Assembly (NCBI RefSeq): GCF_030815855.1
Contig: NZ_JAUSXG010000001.1
Location: forward strand, 992,001-1,056,000
Direction: 5' to 3'
Length of the DNA stretch: 64,000 nt
From: Variovorax paradoxus
Lineage (GTDB): Bacteria > Pseudomonadota > Gammaproteobacteria > Burkholderiales > Burkholderiaceae_C
Made by a program: the position numbers and the translations under genes. Every line of letters starts with the position of its first letter. Positions within the stretch are counted from its first letter, which is position 1. Shown here in pieces: positions 16,449 to 26,872 of this stretch. Under the pieces are notes generated by a model, which ran no database searches, was not told where the DNA came from, and saw only the letters and a list, made by a program, of their open reading frames with translations.

Positions 16449-17105
16449 TCAGGGCGCGAGCCGTTCGCGCACCCAGCCATCGCCTTCGAGTCGGTAGCGC
16501 AGCCGGTCGTGCAGCCGGCTCTTGCGGCCTTGCCAGAATTCCCAGCGATCGGGCACGAGCCGGTAGCCGCCCCAATGCGGGGGACGCGGAGGCGAGAGCA
16601 GGTGTTTGGCAGCAGCCACGGCGGCGTTTTTCACGAGCACGTCCCGGCCGCTGATCACTTCGCTTTGCGGGCTGGCCCAGGCGCCGATGCGCGAGTCGAG
16701 CGGTCGGCTGGCAAAGTAGGCATCGCTTTCCTCGGCGCTGGTTTTTTCGACTCGGCCTTCGATGCGCACCACGCGTTCGAGCTCGACCCAGTGGAACTGC
16801 AGTGCCGCATACGGATTGCCCGACAGCTCGCGGCCCTTGCGGCTTTCGTAGTTGGTGTACCAGACGACCCCGCGTGCGTCGTACCCCTTGATGAGCACGA
16901 TGCGGCTCGAAGGCCGAAGGTCGCTGCCCACGGTGCACAGGGTCATCGCGTTGGGCTCCGGCACCTGGGCGTCGATGGCTTCGCCGAGCCAGCGCTCGAA
17001 CTGCTTCAGCGGGTCGTCGGCACTGTGGGTTTCGCCGAGTTCGGCCCGCTCGTAACTCTTGCGCAGCGCGGCCAGGGTTTCGTTGGAGGGAGAAGAGGTC
17101 GTCAT
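16449..17105 (-). CDS. pdxH: Pyridoxamine 5'-phosphate oxidase
   Basis: This FMN enzyme oxidises pyridoxine or pyridoxamine 5'-phosphate to pyridoxal 5'-phosphate, the last step of vitamin B6 synthesis and salvage. Characteristic blocks are SYERAELGE near the N-terminus, [30 protein letters not shown], and the C-terminal [24 protein letters not shown] region, which I cite only in part as [13 protein letters not shown]. At 218 residues it is full length. ATG 17105 is chosen because it gives the family-like N-terminus [18 protein letters not shown]. It converges on the OmpA lipoprotein with a 6-base gap. Confidence 0.95.
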   Translation of the reverse strand: MTTSSPSNETLAALRKSYERAELGETHSADDPLKQFERWLGEAIDAQVPEPNAMTLCTVGSDLRPSSRIVLIKGYDARGVVWYTNYESRKGRELSGNPYAALQFHWVELERVVRIEGRVEKTSAEESDAYFASRPLDSRIGAWASPQSEVISGRDVLVKNAAVAAAKHLLSPPRPPHWGGYRLVPDRWEFWQGRKSRLHDRLRYRLEGDGWVRERLAP

Positions 17106-17169
17106 GCCGGCATTGTTGCGCATGCAATGCCGCTCGGCACTTCGGCCATTCCGCGGACATACTCGGCCC

Positions 17170-17742
17170 ATGGCGACAAAGGCGAATTCTCCGTGCGTGA
17201 TCGTGCTGGCTTCGGGCCGGGGCGAGCGTTTCAACGCGGCGGGCGGCGTGGGTTCCAAGCTGCAGGCGCCGCTCGCGGGCAAGCCGCTGCTCGAGCGAAC
17301 ATTGGACGCCGTCCGCGCCAGCGGGCTGCCATGGCGCCTCGAAGACGCCGGGCATCCGGGCATGGGCGATTCGATTGCCGCCGCGGTGCGCGCCACGCCC
17401 GACGCCGCCGGCTGGTTGATCCTGCCGGGCGACCTGCCGCTGGTGCGCCCCGAGACACTGCGCGCGGTGGCGGGGGCCCTCACCGGCCGCGTGTGCGCGG
17501 CGCAGCCGCAATACAAGGGCGAGCGCGGCCATCCAGTCGGCTTTGCGGCCGGATGCCGCGCGCAGCTGGTGGCGCTACAGGGCAACTTCGGCGCATCTTC
17601 CATCCTCAAAGCGATGCGCGCTATCGATGCGGTCGCCGACCTGGTGGTGGACGACATCGGCATCGTGACCGACATCGACACGCCCGAGGCCCTCATGCGC
17701 GCCGAGGCCCTGTGGCGGGAGCGCTCGGCGGGTTCGGCTTAA
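17170..17742 (+). CDS. MobA/MocA-like nucleotidyltransferase
   Basis: This is a 190-residue NTP-transferase of the molybdenum-cofactor cytidylyl/guanylyltransferase type. It starts [18 protein letters not shown], where the usual LAAGxSxRxG pyrophosphorylase loop is slightly changed, followed by [16 protein letters not shown]. The metal-binding motif is [10 protein letters not shown] (about residues 81-90), and the C-terminal [10 protein letters not shown] block is typical of this family. A role in molybdenum-cofactor maturation for xanthine-dehydrogenase-like enzymes is likely, but no such enzyme is in the window. It converges on sodC with 7 bases between stops. Confidence 0.85.
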   Translation: MATKANSPCVIVLASGRGERFNAAGGVGSKLQAPLAGKPLLERTLDAVRASGLPWRLEDAGHPGMGDSIAAAVRATPDAAGWLILPGDLPLVRPETLRAVAGALTGRVCAAQPQYKGERGHPVGFAAGCRAQLVALQGNFGASSILKAMRAIDAVADLVVDDIGIVTDIDTPEALMRAEALWRERSAGSA

Positions 17743-17749
17743 CCGACGA

Positions 17750-18292
17750 TCAGCTCCGTGCAATCACCGCGCACGCGGTGCGCGGGCCGGAGTTGCCGGC
17801 CGGTTGGGTCGTGAAATCGTCGCGGTCGCGGTGCACGACGAGTGCGCGGCCCACCACGTTGTTGGCGGCGCCTTCGGTCAGCGAAATCGAGTGGATGTCG
17901 ACGCGAAAGCGTGCCACGCCGCTGGCGTCGGCAACCAGGCTCGGGAGTTCGCCGGCGTGGCTGCCCGGTGCGCCGAATTTGCCGTGCGTGCCGCCCGCGG
18001 GGTTGAAGTGGCCGCCCGACGCGTTGCCGTTGTCGCCGCAGTCGCCCTTTTCATGGATGTGAAAACCGTGCTCGCTGCCCGGTGCGAGGCCCCGCACTTC
18101 GCCGGCCACGCGCACGCCATGGTCCAGCGCGGTGAAGGTCACCGTGCCGCGCGTGGGGTTGGGCGAGATCGCCGCGGTGGGCATCAGTTCGGCGGCCGCG
18201 CTCGGCTTGCCGCCCATCATGCCGCCGCAGGCCGAAAGCAGGGCGCTGGCGAGAAGGGCGGTGCCGGTGGCGGCGAGAAGACGATGGTTCAT
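17750..18292 (-). CDS. sodC: Superoxide dismutase [Cu-Zn], lipoprotein form
   Basis: This periplasmic Cu/Zn enzyme dismutates superoxide. It is 180 residues with a lipobox LLSAC (Cys22), so it is probably membrane-tethered. Copper ligands are visible in HGFHIHEKGDC (His78 and His80), and His95, His103 and His112 follow in GGHFNPAGGTHG and PGSHAGELP. In the usual HxGDL zinc motif this protein has Glu115 in place of Asp. The disulfide cysteines (Cys85 and the Cys of RTACAVI) and the Arg before the second Cys are present. Its ATG overlaps the stop of the chaC gene (ATGA), so it is translated by coupling. Confidence 0.93.
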   Translation of the reverse strand: MNHRLLAATGTALLASALLSACGGMMGGKPSAAAELMPTAAISPNPTRGTVTFTALDHGVRVAGEVRGLAPGSEHGFHIHEKGDCGDNGNASGGHFNPAGGTHGKFGAPGSHAGELPSLVADASGVARFRVDIHSISLTEGAANNVVGRALVVHRDRDDFTTQPAGNSGPRTACAVIARS

Positions 18293-19038
18293 GGTTTTTC
18301 CTTGGACGGTCCGGAGGATGGTTGAGAAGAACGGGAAGAAGAAGATTGTTTGTCCGGCGACCCCGGAACGTATACCGGAGCAGGAGGCGTGCCGCAATCG
18401 GCCGCCGCGCCGGATTGCTCCTGTCGCTCTCGCTGCTCCTGTCGCTCCTGCTGCTCTTGCCTCTCGTGCGCCAGCGCAACGAGCCGGGCCAGCGCCGCAT
18501 CGTGGATCGAATGCCGGCGCAGCTCCAGCAAGGTCTGTCGCGCATAGTCGAGCGAGCTGCCGTAGCGGCCGACCGCATGGGTGAAGATGTGGCGGTAGCG
18601 GTCGTCGCTGAGCTCGCCCGTGAAGTTGGGGCTGCGCCTGGAGAGCGTGAAGGCCAGCGCGCGCACCGGGCCTTCGGGCGTGGTGCACTTGAGCCACTTG
18701 GGGTCGTACACCCCCGTGGGCATTTCGCGCAGCCAGAGCCTGCGCAAGGTTTCAAGACCGTGGGCTGCGGGCACCCGGAACACCATGCCTCGGCAGCTGC
18801 CGCCCGACAGCAGGCCGAAAACGAGGCCCGGCGTCTGCACGCTGCCGCGGTTGATGCGGCTCCACATCTTCAATGCGCGGTGCCAGCCATGCACCCAGGC
18901 GAACCGCCGTTCGGCAAAGTCGAACTCGGGGCGCCAGATGAGCGAGCCGTAGCCGAACAGCCACAGATCCTCGCGGCCACCCCAGTCGGCGATGGCCTGT
19001 TCGAGCATCGGCTGCGGGTCGCGCAACGGCCGCGGCAT
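18289..19038 (-). CDS. chaC: ChaC-like gamma-glutamylcyclotransferase
   Basis: This enzyme is expected to cleave glutathione to 5-oxoproline and Cys-Gly. The fold signature YGSLIWRPEF begins near residue 29, and the catalytic Glu is in WLREMPTGVYDPKWL. At 249 residues it carries an unusual C-terminal tail of about 60 residues: a Glu/Gln/Arg-rich stretch (ERQEQQERQEQRERQEQ) followed by a Pro/Ser-rich end. The tail seems absent from the usual family fold. I took ATG 19038; a later Met (MLEQAIADW) is a possible shorter start. It leads sodC through an ATGA overlap, linking thiol and superoxide functions. Confidence 0.88.
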   Translation of the reverse strand: MPRPLRDPQPMLEQAIADWGGREDLWLFGYGSLIWRPEFDFAERRFAWVHGWHRALKMWSRINRGSVQTPGLVFGLLSGGSCRGMVFRVPAAHGLETLRRLWLREMPTGVYDPKWLKCTTPEGPVRALAFTLSRRSPNFTGELSDDRYRHIFTHAVGRYGSSLDYARQTLLELRRHSIHDAALARLVALAHERQEQQERQEQRERQEQSGAAADCGTPPAPVYVPGSPDKQSSSSRSSQPSSGPSKEKP

Positions 19039-19161
19039 CGGGTCCAGGCCCGGTGGTCCGGGATCGGGGAGGGGGCTCGAGGGACCGGCGCCTACAATTT
19101 CACGATCATGGTTCACCGCACCATTATTTACCGACCTCTTCCCTACGGAATACGCACACCC

Positions 19162-19713
19162 ATGAATGAAGACGACAGCCAGCAAAAATTCGCCCTCGGA
19201 TTTCTCGTGATATTGATTGCGCTGGTGATCTCCTTTGTCCTGGGCATCGCGTTCTGGCACAAGGGCCACAACGCGGCGGCAAAGGCCAAGCCTGCCGTTG
19301 CGGTTGCAGTGGCGCCCGCCGCGCCCGCCGCCACCACGACCGTGGCCGAGGTCACCGAGACCGTCACGGTGGTGATTCCCGATGGCGCCAGCATTCGCGT
19401 GGCCGACGGCGTGGTGAACTTCTATTTCGCGACCGGCAGCGCCGATCTCGCGCCCGGTGCGGCCGAGGCGCTGGCCGCGGTCATCAAGGGCGTGGAGAGC
19501 GGGCGCAAGGCGGTGGTGTCGGGCTTTCATGACACCACTGGCGACGCGGCCATCAACGAGCAGCTCGCCAAGAAGCGTGCCGAGATGATCCGCGACGTGC
19601 TGGTGGGCCTGGGCGTTCCGGCGAGCAAGATCGACTTGCAAAGGCCCCCCGTCACGGCAGGTTCGGGCAACAACGCCGAGGCGCGCCGCGTCGAGGTCAA
19701 GCTCATCGATTGA
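19162..19713 (+). CDS. OmpA-family protein with N-terminal membrane anchor
   Basis: This is a 183-residue protein with one transmembrane helix (residues about 9-31, FALGFLVILIALVISFVLG), an Ala/Val-rich linker and an OmpA-like domain from about residue 78. That domain contains VNFYFATGSADLAPGAAEAL, VVSGFHDTTGDAAINEQLAK and the closing RRVEVKLID. Expected to sit in the inner membrane with the OmpA domain in the periplasm contacting peptidoglycan. It has no lipobox and no signal cleavage site. The start region is shared with divergent chaC. The product is of a common form in Comamonadaceae, of unknown specific role. Confidence 0.85.
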   Translation: MNEDDSQQKFALGFLVILIALVISFVLGIAFWHKGHNAAAKAKPAVAVAVAPAAPAATTTVAEVTETVTVVIPDGASIRVADGVVNFYFATGSADLAPGAAEALAAVIKGVESGRKAVVSGFHDTTGDAAINEQLAKKRAEMIRDVLVGLGVPASKIDLQRPPVTAGSGNNAEARRVEVKLID

Positions 19714-19874
19714 GCGCCTTCCGCTCCGGATCGGCGCGCGGATGTAAATGCGTATTGCCGGGAGCCCGTTTTCAATCGGCCTTGTTCCCGCTGTCTTGGT
19801 ACCATTGACTTCCAAGTCGAAGGTCGCAAAAGTGACAAGGGCCAGTTGCCGGCAGCGCGACCGAATACATCCCC

Positions 19875-21691
<1,817 letters not shown>

Positions 21692-21701
<10 letters not shown>

Positions 21702-22336
21702 ACAACAAAAAGCTCACCGCACTCGACGTCATGCGCGATGCACCGGTCATTCCGGTCATCGTGCTGCACGACGTGAAACATGCCGTTCCGCTGGCGCGCG
21801 CGCTGGTGGCCGGCGGCATTCGCATGCTCGAAGTCACGCTGCGCACGCCGCAGGCGCTCGAATGCATCGAGGCCATTGCCCGAGACGTGCCCGACGCCGT
21901 GGCCGGTGCGGGCACCATCCGCAGCGCGGCCGATGCGCAGGCGTCGGCGCTGGCCGGCGCCAAGTTTGGCGTGAGCCCGGGCTATACGCGCGCGGTCGGC
22001 AAGGCGTGCCGCGACCTCGGCCTGCCGCTGCTGCCCGGCGTGGCCACCGGCAGCGAGATCATGATGGCGCAAGAAGACGGCTACACCGAGCTCAAGTTCT
22101 TTCCCGCGCTGCAAGCGGGCGGCCTGCCCATGCTCAAGGCCTGGCAAGGGCCGTTCGGCGACGTCACCTTTTGCCCGACCGGCGGCATCCATGCGGGCAA
22201 CGCGGCCGAGTTCCTGGCGCTCTCGAACGTGGCTTGCGTGGGCGGCTCGTGGATCGTGCCGACCGATGCCATCCGCGAGGGCAACTGGGCGTTGATCGAG
22301 CAGCTGGCGCGCGCCGCGAGCCAACTGCAACGCTGA
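21692..22336 (+). CDS. eda: 2-keto-3-deoxy-6-phosphogluconate aldolase
   Basis: This class I aldolase splits KDPG to pyruvate and glyceraldehyde-3-phosphate. The Schiff-base lysine is the Lys of ELKFFPA (about residue 134), and the general-base Glu is in RMLEVTLRT (about 47); FCPTGGI is the phosphate-binding motif. At 214 residues the length is typical. The start at 21692 lies within the end of edd and has an AGGAG site about 10 bases upstream. It is a paralogue of the dgoA-type aldolase at 36.3-36.9 kb. Confidence 0.96.
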
Positions 22337-22338
22337 GC

Positions 22339-23067
22339 ATGCGCGCGGATTTCGACGCGAGCGACCTGAAGGTCATCGCGTTCGACGTTTTCGGCACGGT
22401 GGTCGACTGGCACAGCGGCATTGCCGCCGAGGCCGAGCTCGCATTGCCGGGTGTCGACGGCGCCACCTTCGCGCTGGCCTGGCGCGCCGGCTACCAGCCT
22501 GCCATGAAGTCCGTGATGGAGCGCATCGCCGCGGGCGAGGGCGGCTTCACGCTGCTCGACGAGCTGCACCTGAGCATGCTCGAACAGGTGCTGCATGATT
22601 TCGGCTTGACCGAGCAGCTCGATACCGCCGCCAAGCGCCACCTGAGCCGCGCCTGGCACCGGCTGCCCGCCTGGCCCGACGCGGTCGAAGGGCTCACGCG
22701 CCTGAAGAGGAAATTCACCATCTGCACACTCTCCAACGGCAACATCGGCCTGCTCACCGAAATGGCCAAGCGTGCCGGCCTGCCGTGGGATTGCGTGCTC
22801 TCGGCGGAAGTGTTCAAGGCCTACAAGCCCGATCCGCGCACCTACCTTGGCGTGGCGGGTGTGTTCGACGCGACGCCCGGCCAGGTCATGCTGGCGGCGG
22901 CGCACCACGACGATCTTGCCGCCGCGCGCGTGTGCGGCCTGAAGACCGCCTACATCGAGCGGCCTCAGGAATACGGCCGCACGCAGCCCAAGGATGTTTC
23001 GCCGAACCCCGAAAACAACCTGCACGCGCGCGACATCAACCAACTGGCGGATCAGCTGGGCTGCTGA
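22339..23067 (+). CDS. HAD-superfamily hydrolase, haloacid dehalogenase type II-like
   Basis: This is a 242-residue haloacid-dehalogenase-type hydrolase. The nucleophile is Asp16 in [11 protein letters not shown], motif II is CTLSNGN, motif III Lys is in [10 protein letters not shown], and motif IV is [13 protein letters not shown]. The sequence resembles (S)-2-haloacid dehalogenases, but many such proteins act on phosphates, so the substrate is uncertain. It starts 2 bases after the eda stop and is likely co-transcribed with edd-eda. No ED-pathway function is obvious; removal of an inhibitory side product is possible. Confidence 0.87.
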   Translation: MRADFDASDLKVIAFDVFGTVVDWHSGIAAEAELALPGVDGATFALAWRAGYQPAMKSVMERIAAGEGGFTLLDELHLSMLEQVLHDFGLTEQLDTAAKRHLSRAWHRLPAWPDAVEGLTRLKRKFTICTLSNGNIGLLTEMAKRAGLPWDCVLSAEVFKAYKPDPRTYLGVAGVFDATPGQVMLAAAHHDDLAAARVCGLKTAYIERPQEYGRTQPKDVSPNPENNLHARDINQLADQLGC

Positions 23068-23092
23068 TCGCGCCGCTGCTCATCGGCCGCAA

Positions 23093-24154
23093 CTACCTTG
23101 CTCTAGCAGCGCCGAGGGATTTCGCGGACTTGATCATTCCGCGCATCATTTGCGTGAGCGGAAACTCCACGAACTTGTAGACCATGTGCGAGGCCGCAAT
23201 GGCCGCGACGCCGACCGCCGCGGAAATGGCGAGGATCTGAGCCGGCGATGAAACGCCGAGCAGCTTCACCGTGATCGGGATTCCGACCAGGATGAACGGA
23301 TGAAAAAGATACAGCGAGTAGGAGCTGTCCCCGATGGCCAGCACGGTGCGCATTCTTTTCCAGAACGGCCCGAGCAGGATGATTCCGATGAACATCATGG
23401 CCGAGGGGATTGCCAGCGCAAATCCTCTCAGCTGGCCGCTGCCCAGGCCTTCGGATATGGCCAGGTAGGCGAGCAAAGCGCCGAGGCCGGTCAGGATGAT
23501 CGAGGCAGGAATGTTCTGCTGAAACAAGCCCTTCTTGAATGCGATGCCGATGGCCACCCCGAAGGCAAATTCCACGAACAGCGAAAAATTGATGACCTTG
23601 GGGTCGACGCTGAAAAGCAGTCCTGCAAACGACGCTGCGGCCAATACCAGGCAGGCAAGGTAGGCCGTTTTTCGGCTGGCGGTTGGCAACGCGACAAGGG
23701 CCCAGAGTCCGTAGAAGATGATTTCGTAGGTCAGCGTCCAGCCGTTGTTCACCAGGTAGGGCGCGGTCGTGGGCCACAAGAAAAACGATGCCGCAATATC
23801 CGTTGCCTGCTGCGCGTTGCTGTTGATCAAATTCGGCTTGAAGATGAGAACAAGCAGCGCCAGCAGCGAGAGCCCCCAGTAAAGCGGGAACACTCTCACG
23901 ACGCGTTTTTCCATGAACTCCATGTGCGTCATCGTCTTGCCGGCGGTGACGAAGTAGATGATGAAGCCGCTGATCATGAAGAAGATGTCGACGCCGACAA
24001 TCCCGAAATCGAACAGCGGAATCGCACCGCCGGACAAGGCGTGCGATTTTTGCGCGATGTGGTGAATGACCACCAGCAGCGCGGCAATGCCTCGTCCCGC
24101 CTGGATCGATTCGACGTACTGGGGCTGATCGACCGCAATGGATTGGGACTTCAC
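23093..24154 (-). CDS. Acyltransferase family 3 (OafA-like) membrane protein
   Basis: This is a ten-helix acyltransferase of the OafA/YrhL/NodX family that O-acylates cell-surface or exported polysaccharide. The N-terminal block ESIQAGRGIAALLVVIHHIA contains the catalytic-type His, and GVDIFFMISGFIIYF and FFLWPTTAPY...NNGWTLTYEIIFY are family motifs. At 353 residues it is a stand-alone membrane domain without an SGNH partner. The start is GTG 24154, overlapping the stop of the gene before it (GTGA). Local GC is clearly lower than in flanking genes, suggesting transfer of this pair. Confidence 0.9.
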   Translation of the reverse strand: MKSQSIAVDQPQYVESIQAGRGIAALLVVIHHIAQKSHALSGGAIPLFDFGIVGVDIFFMISGFIIYFVTAGKTMTHMEFMEKRVVRVFPLYWGLSLLALLVLIFKPNLINSNAQQATDIAASFFLWPTTAPYLVNNGWTLTYEIIFYGLWALVALPTASRKTAYLACLVLAAASFAGLLFSVDPKVINFSLFVEFAFGVAIGIAFKKGLFQQNIPASIILTGLGALLAYLAISEGLGSGQLRGFALAIPSAMMFIGIILLGPFWKRMRTVLAIGDSSYSLYLFHPFILVGIPITVKLLGVSSPAQILAISAAVGVAAIAASHMVYKFVEFPLTQMMRGMIKSAKSLGAARAR

Positions 24155-25311
24155 GAGATGCGGTCCTGCTGAATGGCACCAACGAAGGCTGGCGCGATGG
24201 GGGCGGCGGGATGGCTGCGCCGCAGCAGCTTTTCCTGAACCAGCTCGGCTTTCTGCATCAAAGCCATCGCGGAAAAAACGAGCGGACTGACGATGGCGAA
24301 GTGACGCGCAAATGAACCGAAGTCGGGTTCAAAAACCCCCTCGATGATGAGAAAAGACAGGGGCGCAAGAGCGATCTTGCCGGCCTGGATGATCTTCTTG
24401 TTGTCCGATTTGGCGCTCTTGACGATGACTTTCACCATCCAAACGAACGTGAAAGGCATGATGGAAATGAATGCCAGTTGGCTGACCGATCCAAAGCGCA
24501 GAAGCTCGAGCGGAAATGCCAGCCGGAAGAACGTGATCGTTGCATTGAGCGCTTGCAGGATTGCATTGTCCGAAGCGATGACCGCCTCGATCACCGTGCG
24601 CGATCCTTCGGCACCTACTTCTCTGTTTTCATTGACCGCCAGCCGCGCAAAGTCGAGCGTGACGCCCAATGCAATCTGGAACGTCAGCGCAAGCGCAACG
24701 TAGACCAGAACGATGATGACGAGCAGCCTGAAGACAGTGAGTTGCTTTCTTATGAGCCTCAGCCCGAACCATACGGCACTGACCAGCAGCCAGTACTTTC
24801 TCACCACCCAGCCATAGATCGTTGCGGACAAAAGCCACGTCATCCCGAACCATGATTGTCGCGCGGCCATGACCGAGACGAGCACCACGGCCGCGGACAG
24901 CATGTCCTTGGAAAGAACCGACAGGAAAATGGCCCTGATCACTCCCCATGCGAGCGATGCGAGAAAGACACCCAAGGGTATGCGGGCGAACTGGAATATC
25001 GGTATCAAGGTCAGTGATACGCTCAGCAGGGCGCCGGCGAAGGGCGCGGTACTTGCGCTCAGTCCCACCGACTCCAACAGGAACGCGCTGCAAGCGTAGG
25101 AGTTTCTTTCCTCGACGGTCGTGGAGGTCAGCTGGCAGGCATCGGCGCCGAAGAAGCTCAGGAGCGTTTCTTCGTCCGGAAAAATCTGCGCGGCGGTGTC
25201 GTGGTAGGCAAACGGGATGGCTCCAACGACGAGAGCGGCAAATAAAAATACGATGAGCGATATCGCCGGGTCGATGGCCTTGCCGCGAATGCTTAGACTG
25301 GTCAAATTCAT
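24151..25311 (-). CDS. Polytopic membrane protein, possible polysaccharide polymerase-like
   Basis: I do not recognise the family with certainty. This protein of about 386 residues has some ten hydrophobic segments spread over its length and a periplasmic-looking loop near residues 45-80 with two cysteines (GADACQLTSTTVEERNSYAC). The topology and the coupling to an acyltransferase suggest a surface-polysaccharide role, for example a Wzy-like polymerase, but no diagnostic motif is seen. I chose ATG 25311; the frame is open to 25401, but the extension is polar and unlike a membrane-protein start. Composition is close to 50-55% GC in parts (about 50% in 24301-24360), well below neighbours. Confidence 0.72.
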   Translation of the reverse strand: MNLTSLSIRGKAIDPAISLIVFLFAALVVGAIPFAYHDTAAQIFPDEETLLSFFGADACQLTSTTVEERNSYACSAFLLESVGLSASTAPFAGALLSVSLTLIPIFQFARIPLGVFLASLAWGVIRAIFLSVLSKDMLSAAVVLVSVMAARQSWFGMTWLLSATIYGWVVRKYWLLVSAVWFGLRLIRKQLTVFRLLVIIVLVYVALALTFQIALGVTLDFARLAVNENREVGAEGSRTVIEAVIASDNAILQALNATITFFRLAFPLELLRFGSVSQLAFISIMPFTFVWMVKVIVKSAKSDNKKIIQAGKIALAPLSFLIIEGVFEPDFGSFARHFAIVSPLVFSAMALMQKAELVQEKLLRRSHPAAPIAPAFVGAIQQDRIS

Positions 25312-25610
25312 TCCGCTTAGAAGAAAGCGCTCATTGGGAACACGGGGCAAAATTAACGGGGGCACTTCAATGCTTTTGAACCCGCATCCGTGTTCAAGCA
25401 TGAAGTTTCTTGTTGCAAATTCAGGCGTTTGAAGCGTTTAGCACTAACGCTTCTTGCCAAGGCACCGCAGCAAAGAATATGCCGGTCGCTCTGCGACGGC
25501 GGCTATTTTGTCTCGTTAATTCACCCGCGCATTCCATGCACCGCGTTTCTTACGGTTGCTTGCAACCTGGTGCGGCTGGGCGGTCAGCCGGCACGTAGAG
25601 CGCCTGATGA
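25312..25610. other. Non-coding gap of 299 bases with two inverted repeats
   Basis: This gap between the low-GC membrane gene and gloA shows no supportable gene; short open frames on the plus strand lack any family resemblance. It contains an imperfect inverted repeat (25371-25381 TGCTTTTGAAC with 25392-25400 GTTCAAGCA) and a perfect one at 25431-25453. The composition is AT-richer than the average here. It should carry the promoter of the membrane pair and the terminator of gloA. Confidence 0.6.
25431..25453. repeat. Perfect 8-bp inverted repeat with 7-base loop
   Basis: GAAGCGTT and AACGCTTC flank a 7-base loop (TAGCACT). No T-run follows on either side, so it is not a classical terminator; it may be an operator upstream of the low-GC membrane pair or a hairpin at the gloA transcript end. 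Confidence 0.6.
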
Positions 25611-26051
25611 CTACGGTGCGCGCAAAGCGTCTGCGGCGGTTTCTGCCTTGTTGCCGTCGACCTTCGATTTTTCCTGGATCAACTCGACCTTGTAGCCATC
25701 CGGATCGGTCACGAACGCGATGACGGTGCTGCCGCCTTTCACGGGGCCGGCTTCGCGCGTGACGTTGCCGCCCGCGGCCTTGATCTTTTCGCAGGCCGCA
25801 TACGCATCGGGTACGCCCAGCGCAATGTGGCCGTAGGCCGTACCGAGTTCGTAGCTCTCGGTGCCCCAGTTGTAGGTGAGCTCGATCTCGGCCTGCTCGG
25901 GGTTGCCTTTGTCGTAGCCGACAAAGGCAAGGCTGTACTTGTACTCGGGGTTCTCGGACGTGCGCAGCAGGTTCATGCCGAGCACCTGGGTGTAGAAGTC
26001 GATCGAGCGCTGGAGGTTGCCGACGCGCAGCATGGTGTGGAGAAGTCGCAT
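25611..26051 (-). CDS. gloA: Lactoylglutathione lyase (glyoxalase I)
   Basis: This enzyme isomerises the methylglyoxal-glutathione hemithioacetal to S-lactoylglutathione. Metal ligands align with the E. coli enzyme: His5, Glu57 ([10 protein letters not shown]), His75 ([10 protein letters not shown]) and Glu123 (GYKVELIQ). The two glyoxalase half-domains fill the 146 residues, with a short extra Ala-rich C-terminus. The lack of the insertion seen in zinc forms suggests the nickel/cobalt type, by family knowledge. It lies 47 bases downstream of a glutathione S-transferase gene on the same strand. Confidence 0.95.
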   Translation of the reverse strand: MRLLHTMLRVGNLQRSIDFYTQVLGMNLLRTSENPEYKYSLAFVGYDKGNPEQAEIELTYNWGTESYELGTAYGHIALGVPDAYAACEKIKAAGGNVTREAGPVKGGSTVIAFVTDPDGYKVELIQEKSKVDGNKAETAADALRAP

Positions 26052-26098
26052 CTCGTGGGTGCCTGTTGTGGTGGGAAGAAGAATTTCGATTGTCCGTT

Positions 26099-26776
26099 TT
26101 ATGCAAGCGCGAGCAAATGCGCTTCATGCTTCCGGAGAAATTCGCGCAGGTGCTGCGGGTACTCCGGCACGACGGCGCCGCGCACGCTGGGCCGCGCCGC
26201 CAGCGCCTTGCGCCATGCATTCACCTTGGGCAAAGCGTCGAAGATGTGCGAATTGGCGATCTCGTCGAACACCTCGAAGTAGCGAAAGATCGGTGCGAAG
26301 ACCGCATCGACCAGGCTGAAGTTTGGGCCCGCGAAGTACGGCCCACCGCCCAGCGCGGCTTCGAGGCGCTCGAACTTGGCGGCGAGTGCCAGGCGCTTCT
26401 GTTCGAACACTTCGGCGTCGCGCGTGGTTTCGTAGCCCCACAGGTCACCCAATATGGCCGAGCCGAATTCCATCCACGCGCGGTGCTCGGCGCGGGTGAG
26501 CGGGTCTTCGGGGTGCAGGTGCGGCCCGGGCTGGGTCTCTTCCAGGTATTCGCAGATCACGTTGCTTTCGAACAGCACCGCTTCGCCGCCATCGGGCCGC
26601 TCGAGGCGCAGCAGCGGCACCTTGCCCAGCGGCGAGATCGCGATGAACCAGTCCGGCTTGTTCGCGAGGTCGATCACCACGCGCTCGAAGGGCACGTTTT
26701 TCTCGGCCAGGGCGATGGCTGCGCGCTGCACATAGGGGCACAGCAAATGGCTGACGAGGGTAAGGGGCTTGGCCAT
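26099..26776 (-). CDS. Glutathione S-transferase family protein
   Basis: This is a 225-residue cytosolic GST. The N-terminal thioredoxin-like domain has [13 protein letters not shown] with Cys13 at the catalytic position, as in omega-type enzymes, then [18 protein letters not shown] and the glutathione-binding [13 protein letters not shown]. The helical C-terminal domain holds the conserved [15 protein letters not shown]. Cys-type GSTs reduce dehydroascorbate or glutathionyl adducts rather than conjugating. ATG 26776 is preceded by GGAAC and begins right at the fold. It may be co-transcribed with gloA, and both use glutathione. Confidence 0.92.
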   Translation of the reverse strand: MAKPLTLVSHLLCPYVQRAAIALAEKNVPFERVVIDLANKPDWFIAISPLGKVPLLRLERPDGGEAVLFESNVICEYLEETQPGPHLHPEDPLTRAEHRAWMEFGSAILGDLWGYETTRDAEVFEQKRLALAAKFERLEAALGGGPYFAGPNFSLVDAVFAPIFRYFEVFDEIANSHIFDALPKVNAWRKALAARPSVRGAVVPEYPQHLREFLRKHEAHLLALA

Positions 26777-26872
26777 GGGAGGTTCCGAAAAATAGGTTGG
26801 AGGACCGCCGCATTCTTGCGGTCCCGAACAACCTTTTCCCGAAAAGCCCATTCGCCGAACGGGCGCCTTGTG

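Noticed and set aside
25390..25695. Possible small gene on the plus strand in the gap before gloA
   Set aside because: It runs into gloA antisense, has no ribosome site and no family resemblance.
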